Both the position numbers and the translations under genes were made by a program. A stretch of DNA of 64,000 bases from assembly GCF_009789235.1 (NCBI RefSeq), contig NZ_WSTB01000006.1:1-64000 (forward strand). Reading direction: 5' to 3'. The notes under the pieces are model-generated. The model was not told where the DNA came from. It did no database searches and saw only the letters and a list, made by a program, of their open reading frames with translations. Origin of the DNA: Flavobacterium hydrocarbonoxydans (lineage in GTDB: Bacteria; Bacteroidota; Bacteroidia; Flavobacteriales; Flavobacteriaceae). Shown here piece by piece: positions 32,199-40,053 of the stretch. Position 1 is the stretch's first letter. Each line of letters opens with the position of its first letter.

Positions 32199-32235
32199 GG
32201 TTTAGGCCATTGAGTTTTGACTCAAGACCTAAACC
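32199..32235 (-). terminator. Attenuator-like hairpin between rplL and rpoB
   Basis: Outer arms GGTTTAGG (32199-32206) and CCTAAACC (32228-32235), inner arms TTGAGT (32210-32215) and ACTCAA (32220-32225). On the minus strand ATTTTTCG follows, a weak T run. In other bacteria an attenuator occupies the same rplL-rpoB position, so partial termination is plausible. Confidence 0.6.
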
Positions 32236-32257
32236 TAGTTCTTAAAACCGAGTTGAA

Positions 32258-32629
32258 TTATTTTAATTCAACTACAGCTCCAGCTTCTTCTAATGATTTT
32301 TTAAGACCTTCAGCCTCTTCTTTAGAAACACCTTCTTTAACGTTGCTTGGAGCACCGTCAACTACATCTTTAGCTTCTTTCAAACCTAAACCTGTAAGTT
32401 CTTTTACTAATTTTACAACTGCTAATTTAGAAGCTCCAGCTTCTTTCAATACAACTGTAAATTCAGTTTGTGCTTCTTCAGCAGCACCTTCTCCACCACC
32501 AGCAGCAACTACTACAGCTGCAGCAGCAGGCTCGATACCATACTCGTCTTTTAATATTGTTGCTAATTCGTTAACTTCTTTAACTGTTAAGTTAACTAAT
32601 TGTTCTGCGAATTGTTTCAAATCTGCCAT
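32258..32629 (-). CDS. rplL: 50S ribosomal protein L7/L12 (bL12)
   Basis: A 123-residue stalk protein. The N-terminal dimerisation helix, the Ala/Gly-rich hinge (about residues 35-55, [14 protein letters not shown]) and the C-terminal factor-binding domain with [20 protein letters not shown] are all present. It recruits translational GTPases to the ribosome. It follows rplJ by about 90 bp in the same transcription unit. The long frame on the opposite strand (32217-32645) is a shadow caused by the low-complexity hinge. Confidence 0.98.
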   Translation of the reverse strand: MADLKQFAEQLVNLTVKEVNELATILKDEYGIEPAAAAVVVAAGGGEGAAEEAQTEFTVVLKEAGASKLAVVKLVKELTGLGLKEAKDVVDGAPSNVKEGVSKEEAEGLKKSLEEAGAVVELK

Positions 32630-32719
32630 TTTTTCTATCGTTTAAAATGATTTGTAAAATATAATTTATTTATTGTGCGCTAATTAAGCAATGAGAAAAT
32701 GAATTTCTCATCTTGAATA

Positions 32720-33223
32720 TTATGCTTCAGTCTCTTCTTCGCTACCAGCGAATTTGTTTTGTAAAGCAGAAATAATTCTTTGTGCTGGTGATTGCAATAA
32801 TCCAATAAGTTCTCCAAGAAGTTCTTCTTTAGATTTAATAGTTGCTAATGCATCTAATTGATCATCTCCAATGTAAATTTCAGAATTAATGTAAGCCCCT
32901 TTCAATACAGGTTTTGCTGATTTTTTTCTGAAATCTTTAATTATTTTTCCAGGTGCATTTGCAACATCTGAAATGAATATAGCACTGTTACCACTCAATA
33001 CTGAAGGTAAATCACCATAGTCATTAGAAGAAGCTTCCATTGCTTTTGCAAGCAAAGTGTTTTTTACAACCTCTAATTTTATACCTGCTTTAAAGCAAGC
33101 TCTTCTCAAGCTTGAAGTTGTCTCTGCGTTTAATCCAGAAATATCAGATACATAAATGATATTTGTACCAGCTAACTGCGCAGTTAAATTTTCAATCGCG
33201 ATTGATTTTTCTTCTCTAGTCAT
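32720..33223 (-). CDS. rplJ: 50S ribosomal protein L10 (uL10)
   Basis: A 167-residue ribosomal stalk base protein that anchors bL12 dimers through its C-terminal helix (ends LQNKFAGSEEETEA). The N-terminal part with FRKKSAKPVLKGAYI and the leading TREEKSIAIENLTAQL helix are typical. It lies 22 bp after rplA, leaving little room for a long regulatory leader of the E. coli type; any L10 autoregulation would have to use sequence within rplA or the rplJ-rplL spacer. Confidence 0.97.
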   Translation of the reverse strand: MTREEKSIAIENLTAQLAGTNIIYVSDISGLNAETTSSLRRACFKAGIKLEVVKNTLLAKAMEASSNDYGDLPSVLSGNSAIFISDVANAPGKIIKDFRKKSAKPVLKGAYINSEIYIGDDQLDALATIKSKEELLGELIGLLQSPAQRIISALQNKFAGSEEETEA

Positions 33224-33245
33224 ACTAAAAATTATTAACTACCAA

Positions 33246-33935
33246 TTATACTGCTTTTGGATCCAATGCAATTGCAGGACTCATAGTGCTTGTAAGGTGA
33301 ATACCTTTAATGTAGGTACCTTTAGCAGCAGTTGGTTTAAGTTTGATTAATGTTTGAATAATTTCGTGTGCATTGTCATAAATTTGCTCAGCTCCAAAAG
33401 AAACTTTACCAATTCCTGCATGTACGATACCAGTTTTATCAACTTTAAAGTCAATTTTACCAGCTTTAACCTCTGCAACAGCTTTAGCAACATCCATAGT
33501 TACTGTACCTGTTTTAGGGTTTGGCATTAAACCTCTAGGTCCTAAAATACGACCTAATGGACCTAATTTACCCATAACAGCTGGCATAGTGATGATTACA
33601 TCAACATCTGTCCAACCATCTTTAATTTTTTGTAAATAATCATCAAGACCTACATAGTCAGCTCCAGCTTCTTTAGCTTCCGCTTCTTTATCTGGAGTAA
33701 CCAATGCTAATACTTTAACGTCTTTACCAGTTCCGTGAGGTAATGTAACTACACCTCTAACCATTTGATTCGCTTTTCTTGGATCTACACCCAAACGAAC
33801 TGCGATATCAACAGACTCATCAAATTTTGCAGAAGCTATAACTTTAATCAATGCAGCAGCATCTTTTAAAGAGTATAGTTTGTTCTTTTCAATTTTTGAA
33901 GCAGCCTCTTTTTGCTTTTTTGTCAATTTTGCCAT
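33246..33935 (-). CDS. rplA: 50S ribosomal protein L1 (uL1)
   Basis: A 229-residue protein of the L1 stalk, which moves deacylated tRNA out of the E site. It contains the signature region [20 protein letters not shown] followed by MPNPKTGTV. It is separated from rplK by 13 bp in the ribosomal-protein operon. In many bacteria L1 represses translation of the rplK-rplA mRNA. Confidence 0.98.
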   Translation of the reverse strand: MAKLTKKQKEAASKIEKNKLYSLKDAAALIKVIASAKFDESVDIAVRLGVDPRKANQMVRGVVTLPHGTGKDVKVLALVTPDKEAEAKEAGADYVGLDDYLQKIKDGWTDVDVIITMPAVMGKLGPLGRILGPRGLMPNPKTGTVTMDVAKAVAEVKAGKIDFKVDKTGIVHAGIGKVSFGAEQIYDNAHEIIQTLIKLKPTAAKGTYIKGIHLTSTMSPAIALDPKAV

Positions 33936-33948
33936 TTCTTTCTCTTAA

Positions 33949-34386
33949 TTAAAAAGGAGCTTCTCCTGATACAGTTATACCCATAGATCTAGCAGTTCCA
34001 GCGATCATGCTCATTGCAGATTCGATTGTGAATGCATTTAAATCTACCATTTTATCTTCAGCAATTGCTTTGATAACATCCCAAGTAACGCTAGCTACTT
34101 TTTTACGATTTGGTTCACCTGATCCAGACTTTAGCTTTGCAGCTTCCAATAACTGGACAGCCGCTGGAGGAGTCTTAACAACAAAATCAAATGATTTGTC
34201 TTTATACACAGTAATTTGTACTGGGCATATTTTGCCAGGTTTATCCTGAGTTCTAGCATTAAATTGCTTACAGAACTCCATGATGTTTACCCCAGCAGCT
34301 CCTAAAGCAGGTCCAACCGGTGGCGACGGGTTCGCAGCACCTCCCTTAACTTGTAGTTTAACTACCTTACTAATTTCTTTAGCCAT
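33949..34386 (-). CDS. rplK: 50S ribosomal protein L11 (uL11)
   Basis: A 145-residue protein of the GTPase-associated centre. The N-terminal domain has [20 protein letters not shown] and the C-terminal domain ends [12 protein letters not shown]. The ATG at 34386 ([10 protein letters not shown]) is chosen over an upstream in-frame start at 34413, because the extra nine residues are not part of the family. It lies 66 bp after nusG. Confidence 0.97.
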   Translation of the reverse strand: MAKEISKVVKLQVKGGAANPSPPVGPALGAAGVNIMEFCKQFNARTQDKPGKICPVQITVYKDKSFDFVVKTPPAAVQLLEAAKLKSGSGEPNRKKVASVTWDVIKAIAEDKMVDLNAFTIESAMSMIAGTARSMGITVSGEAPF

Positions 34387-34452
34387 TTTTAAAAAATTTA
34401 ACACCATAATCATTGGAAGCGATTATAGTGGTTATTATAGATGTAACAAAAA

Positions 34453-35004
34453 TTATACTTTCTCTACTTGCATAAAACTTAGTTCTAATGGTGTTTTTCT
34501 TCCGAAGATTTTCACCATTACTTCAAGTTTACGCTTTTCTTCATTGATTTTTTCAACTGTTCCGTTGAAGCCGTTAAAAGGACCATCGATCACTTTAACC
34601 GTTTCACCTAAGCTGAAAGGAATAGCACGAGTATCTGTATTTACAGCTAACTCATCAACTTTACCTAACATTCTATTTACTTCAGATAATCTCAAAGGAA
34701 CAGGTTCTCCGCCTTTGATTTCTCCTAAAAATCCAATTACACTAGTAATAGACTTAATAATATGAGGTATCTCACCAACTAAATTGGCTTCGATCATAAC
34801 ATATCCAGGAAAATAAACTTTATCCTTAGACATTTTCTTTCCTTCTTTTACAGTAACTACTTTTTCTGTAGGCACTAAAACTTGGGAAACATAATCACCC
34901 ATACCTAATCTGGCAATTTCAGTTTCGATGTAAGCTTTGACTTTGTTTTCCTGTCCGCTTACAGCTCTAACCACATACCATTTTTTCACATTATTATCTG
35001 CCAT
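34453..35004 (-). CDS. nusG: Transcription termination/antitermination protein NusG
   Basis: A 183-residue elongation factor. The N-terminal NGN domain begins KKWYVVRAVSGQENKVKAYI and binds RNA polymerase; the C-terminal KOW domain (about residues 128-165) contains VKVIDGPFNGFNGTVEKI and contacts Rho or ribosomal protein S10. It lies 10 bp after secE in the same operon. The length is normal, without the inserted domain of some phyla. Confidence 0.97.
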   Translation of the reverse strand: MADNNVKKWYVVRAVSGQENKVKAYIETEIARLGMGDYVSQVLVPTEKVVTVKEGKKMSKDKVYFPGYVMIEANLVGEIPHIIKSITSVIGFLGEIKGGEPVPLRLSEVNRMLGKVDELAVNTDTRAIPFSLGETVKVIDGPFNGFNGTVEKINEEKRKLEVMVKIFGRKTPLELSFMQVEKV

Positions 35005-35014
35005 GACAAAAAAT

Positions 35015-35212
35015 TTATCCTTTTAACCAGTTAAAAAATCCAGCCAAAGCTTTTGCAAAAAATTCATCTACTCCCCATGTCGCCAAAGCAAATAGAATTG
35101 AAAATACAGCCACAACAATTGTCAATTTTTGCACTTCAGCCCAAGCTGGCCAAGTAACATTTGACTTTAACTCCTCGAAAGCCTCTGATAAATAATTAGT
35201 AACTTTTGTCAT
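35015..35212 (-). CDS. secE: Preprotein translocase subunit SecE
   Basis: A 65-residue single-span inner-membrane protein, the short form of SecE. The cytoplasmic amphipathic helix with FEELKSNVTWPAWAEVQKLT precedes one membrane segment (about residues 30-50). It completes the SecYEG channel with SecY and SecG encoded elsewhere. It sits between tRNA-Trp and nusG, the standard arrangement. Confidence 0.95.
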   Translation of the reverse strand: MTKVTNYLSEAFEELKSNVTWPAWAEVQKLTIVVAVFSILFALATWGVDEFFAKALAGFFNWLKG

Positions 35213-35230
35213 TTGATCTATTTTTTATTG

Positions 35231-35301
35231 CACGGGCGGAGGGATTCGAACCCCCATCAACGGTTTTGGAGACCGCTATTCTACCCTTGAACTACGCCCG
35301 T
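35231..35301 (-). tRNA. tRNA-Trp (CCA)
   Basis: A 71-nt cloverleaf on the minus strand with a perfect ACGGGCG/CGCCCGT acceptor stem, anticodon CCA in the loop CTCCAAA and T loop TTCGAAT. The 3' CCA is not encoded. It lies between tuf and secE. Confidence 0.95.
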
Positions 35302-35304
35302 AAT

Positions 35305-35346
35305 TAAAAGCCAGTGATTTCGATTAAGAAAATCAACTGGCTTTTT
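35305..35346 (-). terminator. Terminator after tuf
   Basis: AAAAGCCAGT(GATTT) at 35306-35320 pairs with AAATCAACTGGCTTTT (35330-35345) with one bulged base; the minus strand ends in a short run of T, leading toward tRNA-Trp. It probably separates tuf from the secE operon in part. Confidence 0.7.
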
Positions 35347-35363
35347 ATATAATATTTATAGGA

Positions 35364-36551
35364 TTATCCTACGATTTCAGTAACCTGACCTGCACCTACA
35401 GTTCTACCACCTTCACGGATAGCGAAACGTAAACCTACGCTCATTGCGATTGGGCTTAATAAAGATACATTGATAGTTAAGTTATCTCCTGGCATTACCA
35501 TCTCTACTCCTTCTGGTAAAGTAATAACTCCTGTTACGTCAGTTGTACGTACGTAGAACTGTGGACGGTAGTTATTATGGAATGGAGTATGACGTCCACC
35601 TTCTTCTTTTTTCAAGATATAAACCTCTGCTTTGAAAGTAGCGTGTGGTTTTACTGATCCTGGCTTAATGATAACCATTCCTCTTTTGATAGATTCTTTA
35701 TCAATACCTCTTAACAATAAACCTACGTTATCTCCAGCTTCACCTCTATCAAGGATTTTACGGAACATCTCAACTCCTGTAATAGTAGAAGTTAATTTAT
35801 CAGCTCCCATACCAATGATTTCAACTGGATCTCCTGTATTAGCAATACCTGTTTCGATACGACCTGTAGCAACAGTTCCACGACCAGTAATTGTAAATAC
35901 ATCTTCAACCGGCATCAAGAATGGTTTAGCTACGTCACGCACTGGCTCTTCGATCCAAGCATCAACAGCTTCCATTAATTCAATGATTTTTGGTACCCAA
36001 GCAGGATCATTATTCAATCCTCCTAAAGCAGAACCTTGAACAACAGGACCATTATCTCCATCATATTCGTAGAAAGATAATAAATCTCTAATTTCCATTT
36101 CAACAAGCTCTAACAATTCAGCATCATCAACCATATCCACTTTGTTCATGAAAACAACGATTCTTGGAATACCTACCTGACGACCTAAAAGGATGTGCTC
36201 ACGAGTTTGTGGCATTGGACCATCTGTAGCAGCAACTACTAAGATAGCTCCGTCCATTTGAGCAGCACCAGTAACCATGTTCTTTACGTAATCCGCGTGA
36301 CCTGGACAGTCAACGTGAGCGTAGTGACGGTTAGCTGTTTCATACTCTACGTGTGATGTATTAATAGTAATACCTCTTTCTTTCTCCTCTGGAGCGTTAT
36401 CGATTTGATCAAACGATTTTGCTTGACAGTAACCAGCATCAGACAATACTTTTGTAATTGCTGCAGTTAATGTAGTTTTTCCGTGATCCACGTGTCCAAT
36501 TGTACCTATGTTTAAGTGCGGTTTGGAACGATTAAAATTCTCCTTTGCCAT
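35364..36551 (-). CDS. tuf: Elongation factor Tu
   Basis: A 395-residue GTPase that carries aminoacyl-tRNA to the ribosome. The G1 motif [10 protein letters not shown], the G3 motif DCPGHADYV and the G4 motif NKVD are present, followed by two beta-barrel domains ending [10 protein letters not shown] tRNA-Thr gene ends 53 bp upstream, so tuf is probably made on the same transcript as the tRNA cluster. Only one copy is in this window. Confidence 0.98.
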   Translation of the reverse strand: MAKENFNRSKPHLNIGTIGHVDHGKTTLTAAITKVLSDAGYCQAKSFDQIDNAPEEKERGITINTSHVEYETANRHYAHVDCPGHADYVKNMVTGAAQMDGAILVVAATDGPMPQTREHILLGRQVGIPRIVVFMNKVDMVDDAELLELVEMEIRDLLSFYEYDGDNGPVVQGSALGGLNNDPAWVPKIIELMEAVDAWIEEPVRDVAKPFLMPVEDVFTITGRGTVATGRIETGIANTGDPVEIIGMGADKLTSTITGVEMFRKILDRGEAGDNVGLLLRGIDKESIKRGMVIIKPGSVKPHATFKAEVYILKKEEGGRHTPFHNNYRPQFYVRTTDVTGVITLPEGVEMVMPGDNLTINVSLLSPIAMSVGLRFAIREGGRTVGAGQVTEIVG

Positions 36552-36604
36552 TTTACTTAATTTTTAATCTTAGTTATATATTAATTCAATTTCCTACTTA
36601 CTTG

Positions 36605-36676
36605 AGCCAACTACGGGAATTGAACCCGTGACCTCTTCCTTACCAAGGAAGCACTCTACCCCTGAGCTAAGTCGGC
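36605..36676 (-). tRNA. tRNA-Thr (GGT)
   Basis: A 72-nt cloverleaf on the minus strand with acceptor GCCGACT/AGTTGGC (one G-U pair), anticodon GGT in loop TTGGTAA and T loop TTCAATT. It is immediately upstream of tuf. Confidence 0.95.
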
Positions 36677-36692
36677 AGAGAGTTCTGATTGC

Positions 36693-36748
36693 AGATTTGT
36701 GATTGTAGATTTTAGATTAAAAAATCTGAAATCCACATTCTGAAATCT
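36693..36748. repeat. Imperfect inverted repeat in the tRNA array
   Basis: Two 26-bp arms, about 21 of 26 paired, built from AGATTT/AGATTTTAGATT units, fill the spacer between tRNA-Tyr and tRNA-Thr(GGT). Similar AGATTTTAGATT strings recur at 36851-36880 and 42980-43002. Confidence 0.5.
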
Positions 36749-36764
36749 CAACTTCTTTTTTTTG

Positions 36765-36845
36765 TGGGGAGAGCAGGATTCGAACCTGCGAAGTTCACAC
36801 AGCAGATTTACAGTCTGCCCTCGTTGGCCGCTTGAGTATCTCCCC
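36765..36845 (-). tRNA. tRNA-Tyr (GTA)
   Basis: An 81-nt class II tRNA on the minus strand with acceptor GGGGAGA/TCTCCCC, anticodon GTA, a long variable arm and T loop TTCGAAT. Confidence 0.95.
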
Positions 36846-36966
36846 AGACAATTTTAGATTTTTGATTTAAGATTTTAGATTATTCTAAAACCAAATCAAG
36901 AAACTTAAACTTGTATTATTTCATAATTCTAAAGAACAAATTTCAAATCGCATTTGAAATATTTAG

Positions 36967-37040
36967 AGCCGGCGGAGGGACTCGAACCCACGACCTGCTG
37001 ATTACAAATCAGCTGCTCTAGCCAACTGAGCTACGCTGGC
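36967..37040 (-). tRNA. tRNA-Thr (TGT)
   Basis: A 74-nt cloverleaf on the minus strand with anticodon TGT in loop TTTGTAA. Two stem positions do not pair: A-C at position 4:69 of the acceptor stem (GCCAGCG/CGCCGGC) and T-T at 50:64 of the T stem (GTGGG/CCCTC). It is first in the cluster, downstream of a good promoter. Confidence 0.9.
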
Positions 37041-37054
37041 AATATCAATAAAAA

Positions 37055-37077
37055 AGTCCGCTATTTCTAACGGACTG
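37055..37077 (-). terminator. Terminator of hpf, overlapping the tRNA start region
   Basis: AGTCCG and CGGACT form a hairpin on the minus strand followed by TTTTTT, 55 bp after the hpf stop. The expected start site of the tRNA promoter at 37078-37106 falls within it. Confidence 0.6.
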
Positions 37078-37106
37078 CAAATGTAGTTATTTTATCCTTG
37101 TATCAA
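37078..37106 (-). promoter_or_regulatory. Promoter of the tRNA-tuf unit
   Basis: On the minus strand TTG (37106-37104), 18 bp, then TACATTTG (37085-37078), a full match to the Bacteroidota consensus about 38 bp before tRNA-Thr(TGT). Confidence 0.65.
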
Positions 37107-37131
37107 AACATTTTTTAAAAAAAATTTCGAT

Positions 37132-37434
37132 TTATATATGTGCTCTTATTTTTTCTTTCCTTTTTACCAGTAAACGTTCTAAAGATTCTGCCGAAAGTTC
37201 TACCGCTTCTTCAAATGTCTTACACTGCTTTTTCACCACAAAATCATCTCCAGGAACATTAATTTTAATCTCAACCGCCTTGTTTTCCTTATCGCTAGTT
37301 CTTTCGACCTTTAAAAAAATATCTGCCGACACTACTTTGTCATAATACTTTTCCAATTTATCCATTCTCTCTTGAATAAAATCCACCAACTTTCTGTCAA
37401 CAGTAAAGTTAACTGCATGAACATTTACCTTCAT
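37132..37434 (-). CDS. hpf: Ribosome hibernation promoting factor, short form
   Basis: A 100-residue HPF/RaiA-type protein that binds the decoding centre in idle ribosomes. Family features are VNFTVDRKLVDFIQERMDKLEKYYD near the N-terminus, split here as the helix following VNFTVDRKL, and the basic C-terminal tail KRKEKIRAHI. The ATG at 37434 is chosen; the 21 extra upstream residues of a longer frame are not family sequence and lie against the recombinase gene. It is the short form, lacking the dimerising tail of long HPF. It follows the xerC-like gene by 34 bp, likely one operon. Confidence 0.92.
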   Translation of the reverse strand: MKVNVHAVNFTVDRKLVDFIQERMDKLEKYYDKVVSADIFLKVERTSDKENKAVEIKINVPGDDFVVKKQCKTFEEAVELSAESLERLLVKRKEKIRAHI

Positions 37435-37468
37435 AATACTAATTTTAGGGTTAAACATTTCAGAACCA

Positions 37469-38359
37469 TTACTTATTCCTTGGATGCGCATTGGCATATA
37501 CCTTTTTAAGCTCTGCTAAACTATTATGCGTATATACTTGCGTTGACGCCAAACTTGAATGTCCTAATAATTCCTTAACTGAATTTAAATCGGCTCCGTT
37601 ATTTAATAAATGAGTCGCAAATGTATGCCGAAGTACATGCGGACTCTTTTTTACTTTTTCAGAGACCCTACTAAAGTAAGAATTTATTAATCGATACACA
37701 AAAGATTCACTCAATTTTAACCCTTTTCGGGAAATAAAAAAATAATTCTCATCTATTTCCTCAACAGACTCCCGTTCTTTCAAGTAAAGCACAATTTGCT
37801 CTATAATGATTGGCAAAATCGGAATAATACGCTCTTTATTTCTTTTCCCAAGCACCTTTAAAACATTAGACGACAAATCTACATTATAAGTCATCAAATT
37901 TATCAGTTCTGCTCTTCGCATTCCAGTAGTATAAAATAACTCTACAATAAGCTTATCACGCACTTCTTCGAAACCAACCGGATTATTTACTGCCTGCATC
38001 AGATCAGTTAATTCTTTTTCAGAAAAAGGAATCTGAATTGTTTTAGGCGTTTTTAATGCTTTATGCTTCAGCATCGGACTTACCTCTATTTGTTTTGTTT
38101 TTAAAAGGAATTTATAAAATGCTTTTAAAGAAGCCATTTTTCGATTGACAGAAACATTTGCCATTCCATTATCTACAAGTGACACTATCCAGCTTCTAAT
38201 TTGGCTGTAATTTGCTTTTTCGATATTATCCTGCTCAAAGTGCGTTTTATTAAATTCTTCGAAAACTGTAATATCTGTCAAATATCCATTTATAGTATGT
38301 GCTGAATATTTTTTCTCCAACTGAAGATAATCCTGAAAAGCTTCTTTATTTGTTTTCAT
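37469..38359 (-). CDS. Tyrosine recombinase, XerC/XerD type
   Basis: A 296-residue site-specific recombinase. The N-terminal SAM-like DNA-binding domain covers about residues 1-95, and the catalytic domain has Arg148 (GMRRAEL), Lys172 (LGKRNKE), His241 and Arg244 (HVLRHTFATH), His267 (LGHSS) and nucleophile Tyr276 (VYTHNS), a complete set. The length and the housekeeping surroundings point to chromosome-dimer resolution rather than a mobile-element integrase. Whether it is XerC or XerD cannot be told from this sequence alone. It is upstream of hpf on the same strand. Confidence 0.92.
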   Translation of the reverse strand: MKTNKEAFQDYLQLEKKYSAHTINGYLTDITVFEEFNKTHFEQDNIEKANYSQIRSWIVSLVDNGMANVSVNRKMASLKAFYKFLLKTKQIEVSPMLKHKALKTPKTIQIPFSEKELTDLMQAVNNPVGFEEVRDKLIVELFYTTGMRRAELINLMTYNVDLSSNVLKVLGKRNKERIIPILPIIIEQIVLYLKERESVEEIDENYFFISRKGLKLSESFVYRLINSYFSRVSEKVKKSPHVLRHTFATHLLNNGADLNSVKELLGHSSLASTQVYTHNSLAELKKVYANAHPRNK

Positions 38360-38451
38360 AAAAAAAAGAGTTTTACTTTTTAACGAAGTAAAATTTTACA
38401 CTTATATATAATATAGAATTTACAATTATATAATCTTTAAAAAATAAGCAT

Positions 38452-38498
38452 AAAAAAACCGTTAGCATCAAAGTTAAAACTTTATGATGACTAACGGT
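38452..38498 (-). terminator. Terminator of rpsU
   Basis: ACCGTTAGCATCA (38458-38470) pairs with TGATGACTAACGGT (38484-38498) with a bulge, plus an inner AAGTT/AACTT helix; on the minus strand a run of seven T follows. Confidence 0.85.
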
Positions 38499-38520
38499 AA
38501 TTATTTTTGAAAAGCTACTA

Positions 38521-38715
38521 CTAACTTTCTAAACCATCTTTCATGTTTTGAATGTAAGCCGCTTTTTGAATTTGAGCTCTTTTGATTACAGAAGGCTTAA
38601 TAAAAGCAGTACGTGCTCTTAATTGACGAACAGTTCCTGTTTTATCAAATTTTCTTTTATAGCGCTTTAATGCTCTATCGATATTTTCTCCGTCTTTAAT
38701 TGGTATAATTAACAT
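38521..38715 (-). CDS. rpsU: 30S ribosomal protein S21 (bS21)
   Basis: A 64-residue basic protein of the small subunit, starting MLIIPIKDGENIDRALKRYK and matching the Bacteroidota form of bS21. The ATG at 38715 is fixed by a canonical Shine-Dalgarno sequence AGGAGGTG (minus strand 38731-38724), 8 nt upstream, which is exceptional in this window. In Flavobacterium the 16S anti-Shine-Dalgarno tail is known to be masked on the ribosome by bS21 with bS6 and bS18, so a strong SD on the bS21 gene itself fits autoregulation: ribosomes lacking bS21 would favour this mRNA. A -7 element (38745-38752) gives a leader of only about 23 nt. Confidence 0.95.
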   Translation of the reverse strand: MLIIPIKDGENIDRALKRYKRKFDKTGTVRQLRARTAFIKPSVIKRAQIQKAAYIQNMKDGLES

Positions 38716-38723
38716 AATATTGA

Positions 38724-38731
38724 CACCTCCT
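38724..38731 (-). promoter_or_regulatory. Strong Shine-Dalgarno sequence of rpsU
   Basis: AGGAGGTG on the minus strand, 8 nt before the rpsU ATG, is a full complement to the conserved 16S 3' tail. It decides the start codon. The other leaders I looked at in this window are A-rich and lack such a site. Confidence 0.85.
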
Positions 38732-38744
38732 CTCGTTAAGGGTG

Positions 38745-38752
38745 CAAAAGTA
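38745..38752 (-). promoter_or_regulatory. -7 element TACTTTTG of rpsU
   Basis: TACTTTTG on the minus strand matches TAnnTTTG; initiation about 7 bp downstream would leave a very short leader consisting mainly of the Shine-Dalgarno sequence. The -33 region is only a weak TTC. Confidence 0.5.
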
Positions 38753-38893
38753 ATCAATATTTTGAAACATGAACCATTAATTACGAATTTTTTTTTACAG
38801 TAAAATGTTGAGATGTAAAAAGTGAGATGCATACTGAACTAACCAGCAAAGCTCCATTCACTTTTTACATTTTACTTTTCACATTCACAAAAT

Positions 38894-40036
38894 CTACTCT
38901 TTCAATAAATTTCTGGAAATTACTAATTTTTGAATTTCGGTAGTTCCCTCGCCTATGGTACACAATTTAGAATCTCTATAGAATTTTTCGACCGGATAAT
39001 CTTTAGTATAACCGTAGCCTCCGTGAATCTGAACTGCTTCATTCGCTACTTTTACACAAACTTCTGAGGCATACATTTTTGCCATCGCGCCCATTGTAGT
39101 AACAGGTTTATGCTGTTGTTTTAAGAACGCTGCTTTGTGTAATAATAATTCTGAAGCTTCGATTTCAGTCGCCATATCAGCCAGCTTAAACGAAATTCCC
39201 TGAAAACTACTAATAGGCTGCCCAAACTGATGTCTTTCTTTTGAATATTTTAAAGCAGCTTCGTAAGCGCCTTTTGCAATACCAAGTGATAAAGCTCCGA
39301 TTGAGATTCGTCCGCCATCCAGAATTTTCATAGCCTGAATGAATCCCTGACCTACTTCTCCTAATCTATTGGCATCCGGAACACGGCAACCATCAAAAAC
39401 CAACTCTGCAGTTTCACTGGCACGCATTCCTAATTTATTTTCTTTTTTCCCTGATGAAAAACCAGGCATTCCTTTTTCGAAAACAAAAGCAGTCATTCCT
39501 TTTGAATCTCCTTTTTCGCCAGTACGCACAATTACTACTGCAATATCACCGGAAATGGCGTGTGTGATAAAGTTTTTCGCACCATTTACAACCCAATAAT
39601 CGCCATCTTTTACAGCAGTTGTATTCATTCCGCCTGCATCAGAACCTGTATTGTGCTCGGTCAGTCCCCAGGCTCCTATATGTTCGGCTGTTGCTAATTT
39701 TGGCAACCATTTTTTCTTTTGTTCTTCATTTCCGAAAGTCAAAATATGATTGGTACATAATGAATTATGAGCTGCAACAGACAAGCCAATTGAAGGATCT
39801 ACTTTAGAAATTTCTTCGACTACCGTAATATATTCGTGATAACCCAAGCCCGATCCGCCATACTCTTCCGGAACAAGAACGCCCATAAAACCCATTTCAC
39901 CTAATTGTTTAAAAAGAGAAATTGGAAAAATCTGCGCTTCATCCCATTCCATTATATTAGGTCTAATATTTTTCTCGGCAAATTCTTTTATAGACTGAGC
40001 AATCATGGATTGCGTTTCGTTGTAATCAAAATTCAT
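38894..40036 (-). CDS. Acyl-CoA dehydrogenase
   Basis: A 380-residue FAD enzyme of the short/branched-chain acyl-CoA dehydrogenase family, which introduces a trans-2 double bond into acyl-CoA. Family signatures are GAWGLTEHNTGSDAGG (about 123-138) and the C-terminal QIHGGYGYTKDYPVEKFYRD with GEGTTEIQ. The length is normal for the soluble tetrameric enzyme. The substrate chain length cannot be read. It is the only beta-oxidation gene here, 18 bp after the broken helix-hairpin-helix gene on the same strand, so the two may be co-transcribed. Confidence 0.94.
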   Translation of the reverse strand: MNFDYNETQSMIAQSIKEFAEKNIRPNIMEWDEAQIFPISLFKQLGEMGFMGVLVPEEYGGSGLGYHEYITVVEEISKVDPSIGLSVAAHNSLCTNHILTFGNEEQKKKWLPKLATAEHIGAWGLTEHNTGSDAGGMNTTAVKDGDYWVVNGAKNFITHAISGDIAVVIVRTGEKGDSKGMTAFVFEKGMPGFSSGKKENKLGMRASETAELVFDGCRVPDANRLGEVGQGFIQAMKILDGGRISIGALSLGIAKGAYEAALKYSKERHQFGQPISSFQGISFKLADMATEIEASELLLHKAAFLKQQHKPVTTMGAMAKMYASEVCVKVANEAVQIHGGYGYTKDYPVEKFYRDSKLCTIGEGTTEIQKLVISRNLLKE

Positions 40037-40053
40037 TTGTACACTGTTTTATT

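Noticed and set aside
32217..32645. 142-codon open frame on the plus strand over rplL
   Set aside because: It is the antisense shadow of rplL, caused by the repetitive Ala/Gly hinge codons.
37469..38359. Tyrosine recombinase as an integrase of a mobile element
   Set aside because: It lies beside hpf, tRNAs and tuf in a housekeeping block, with no attachment-site duplication at the tRNA genes and no cargo or phage genes.
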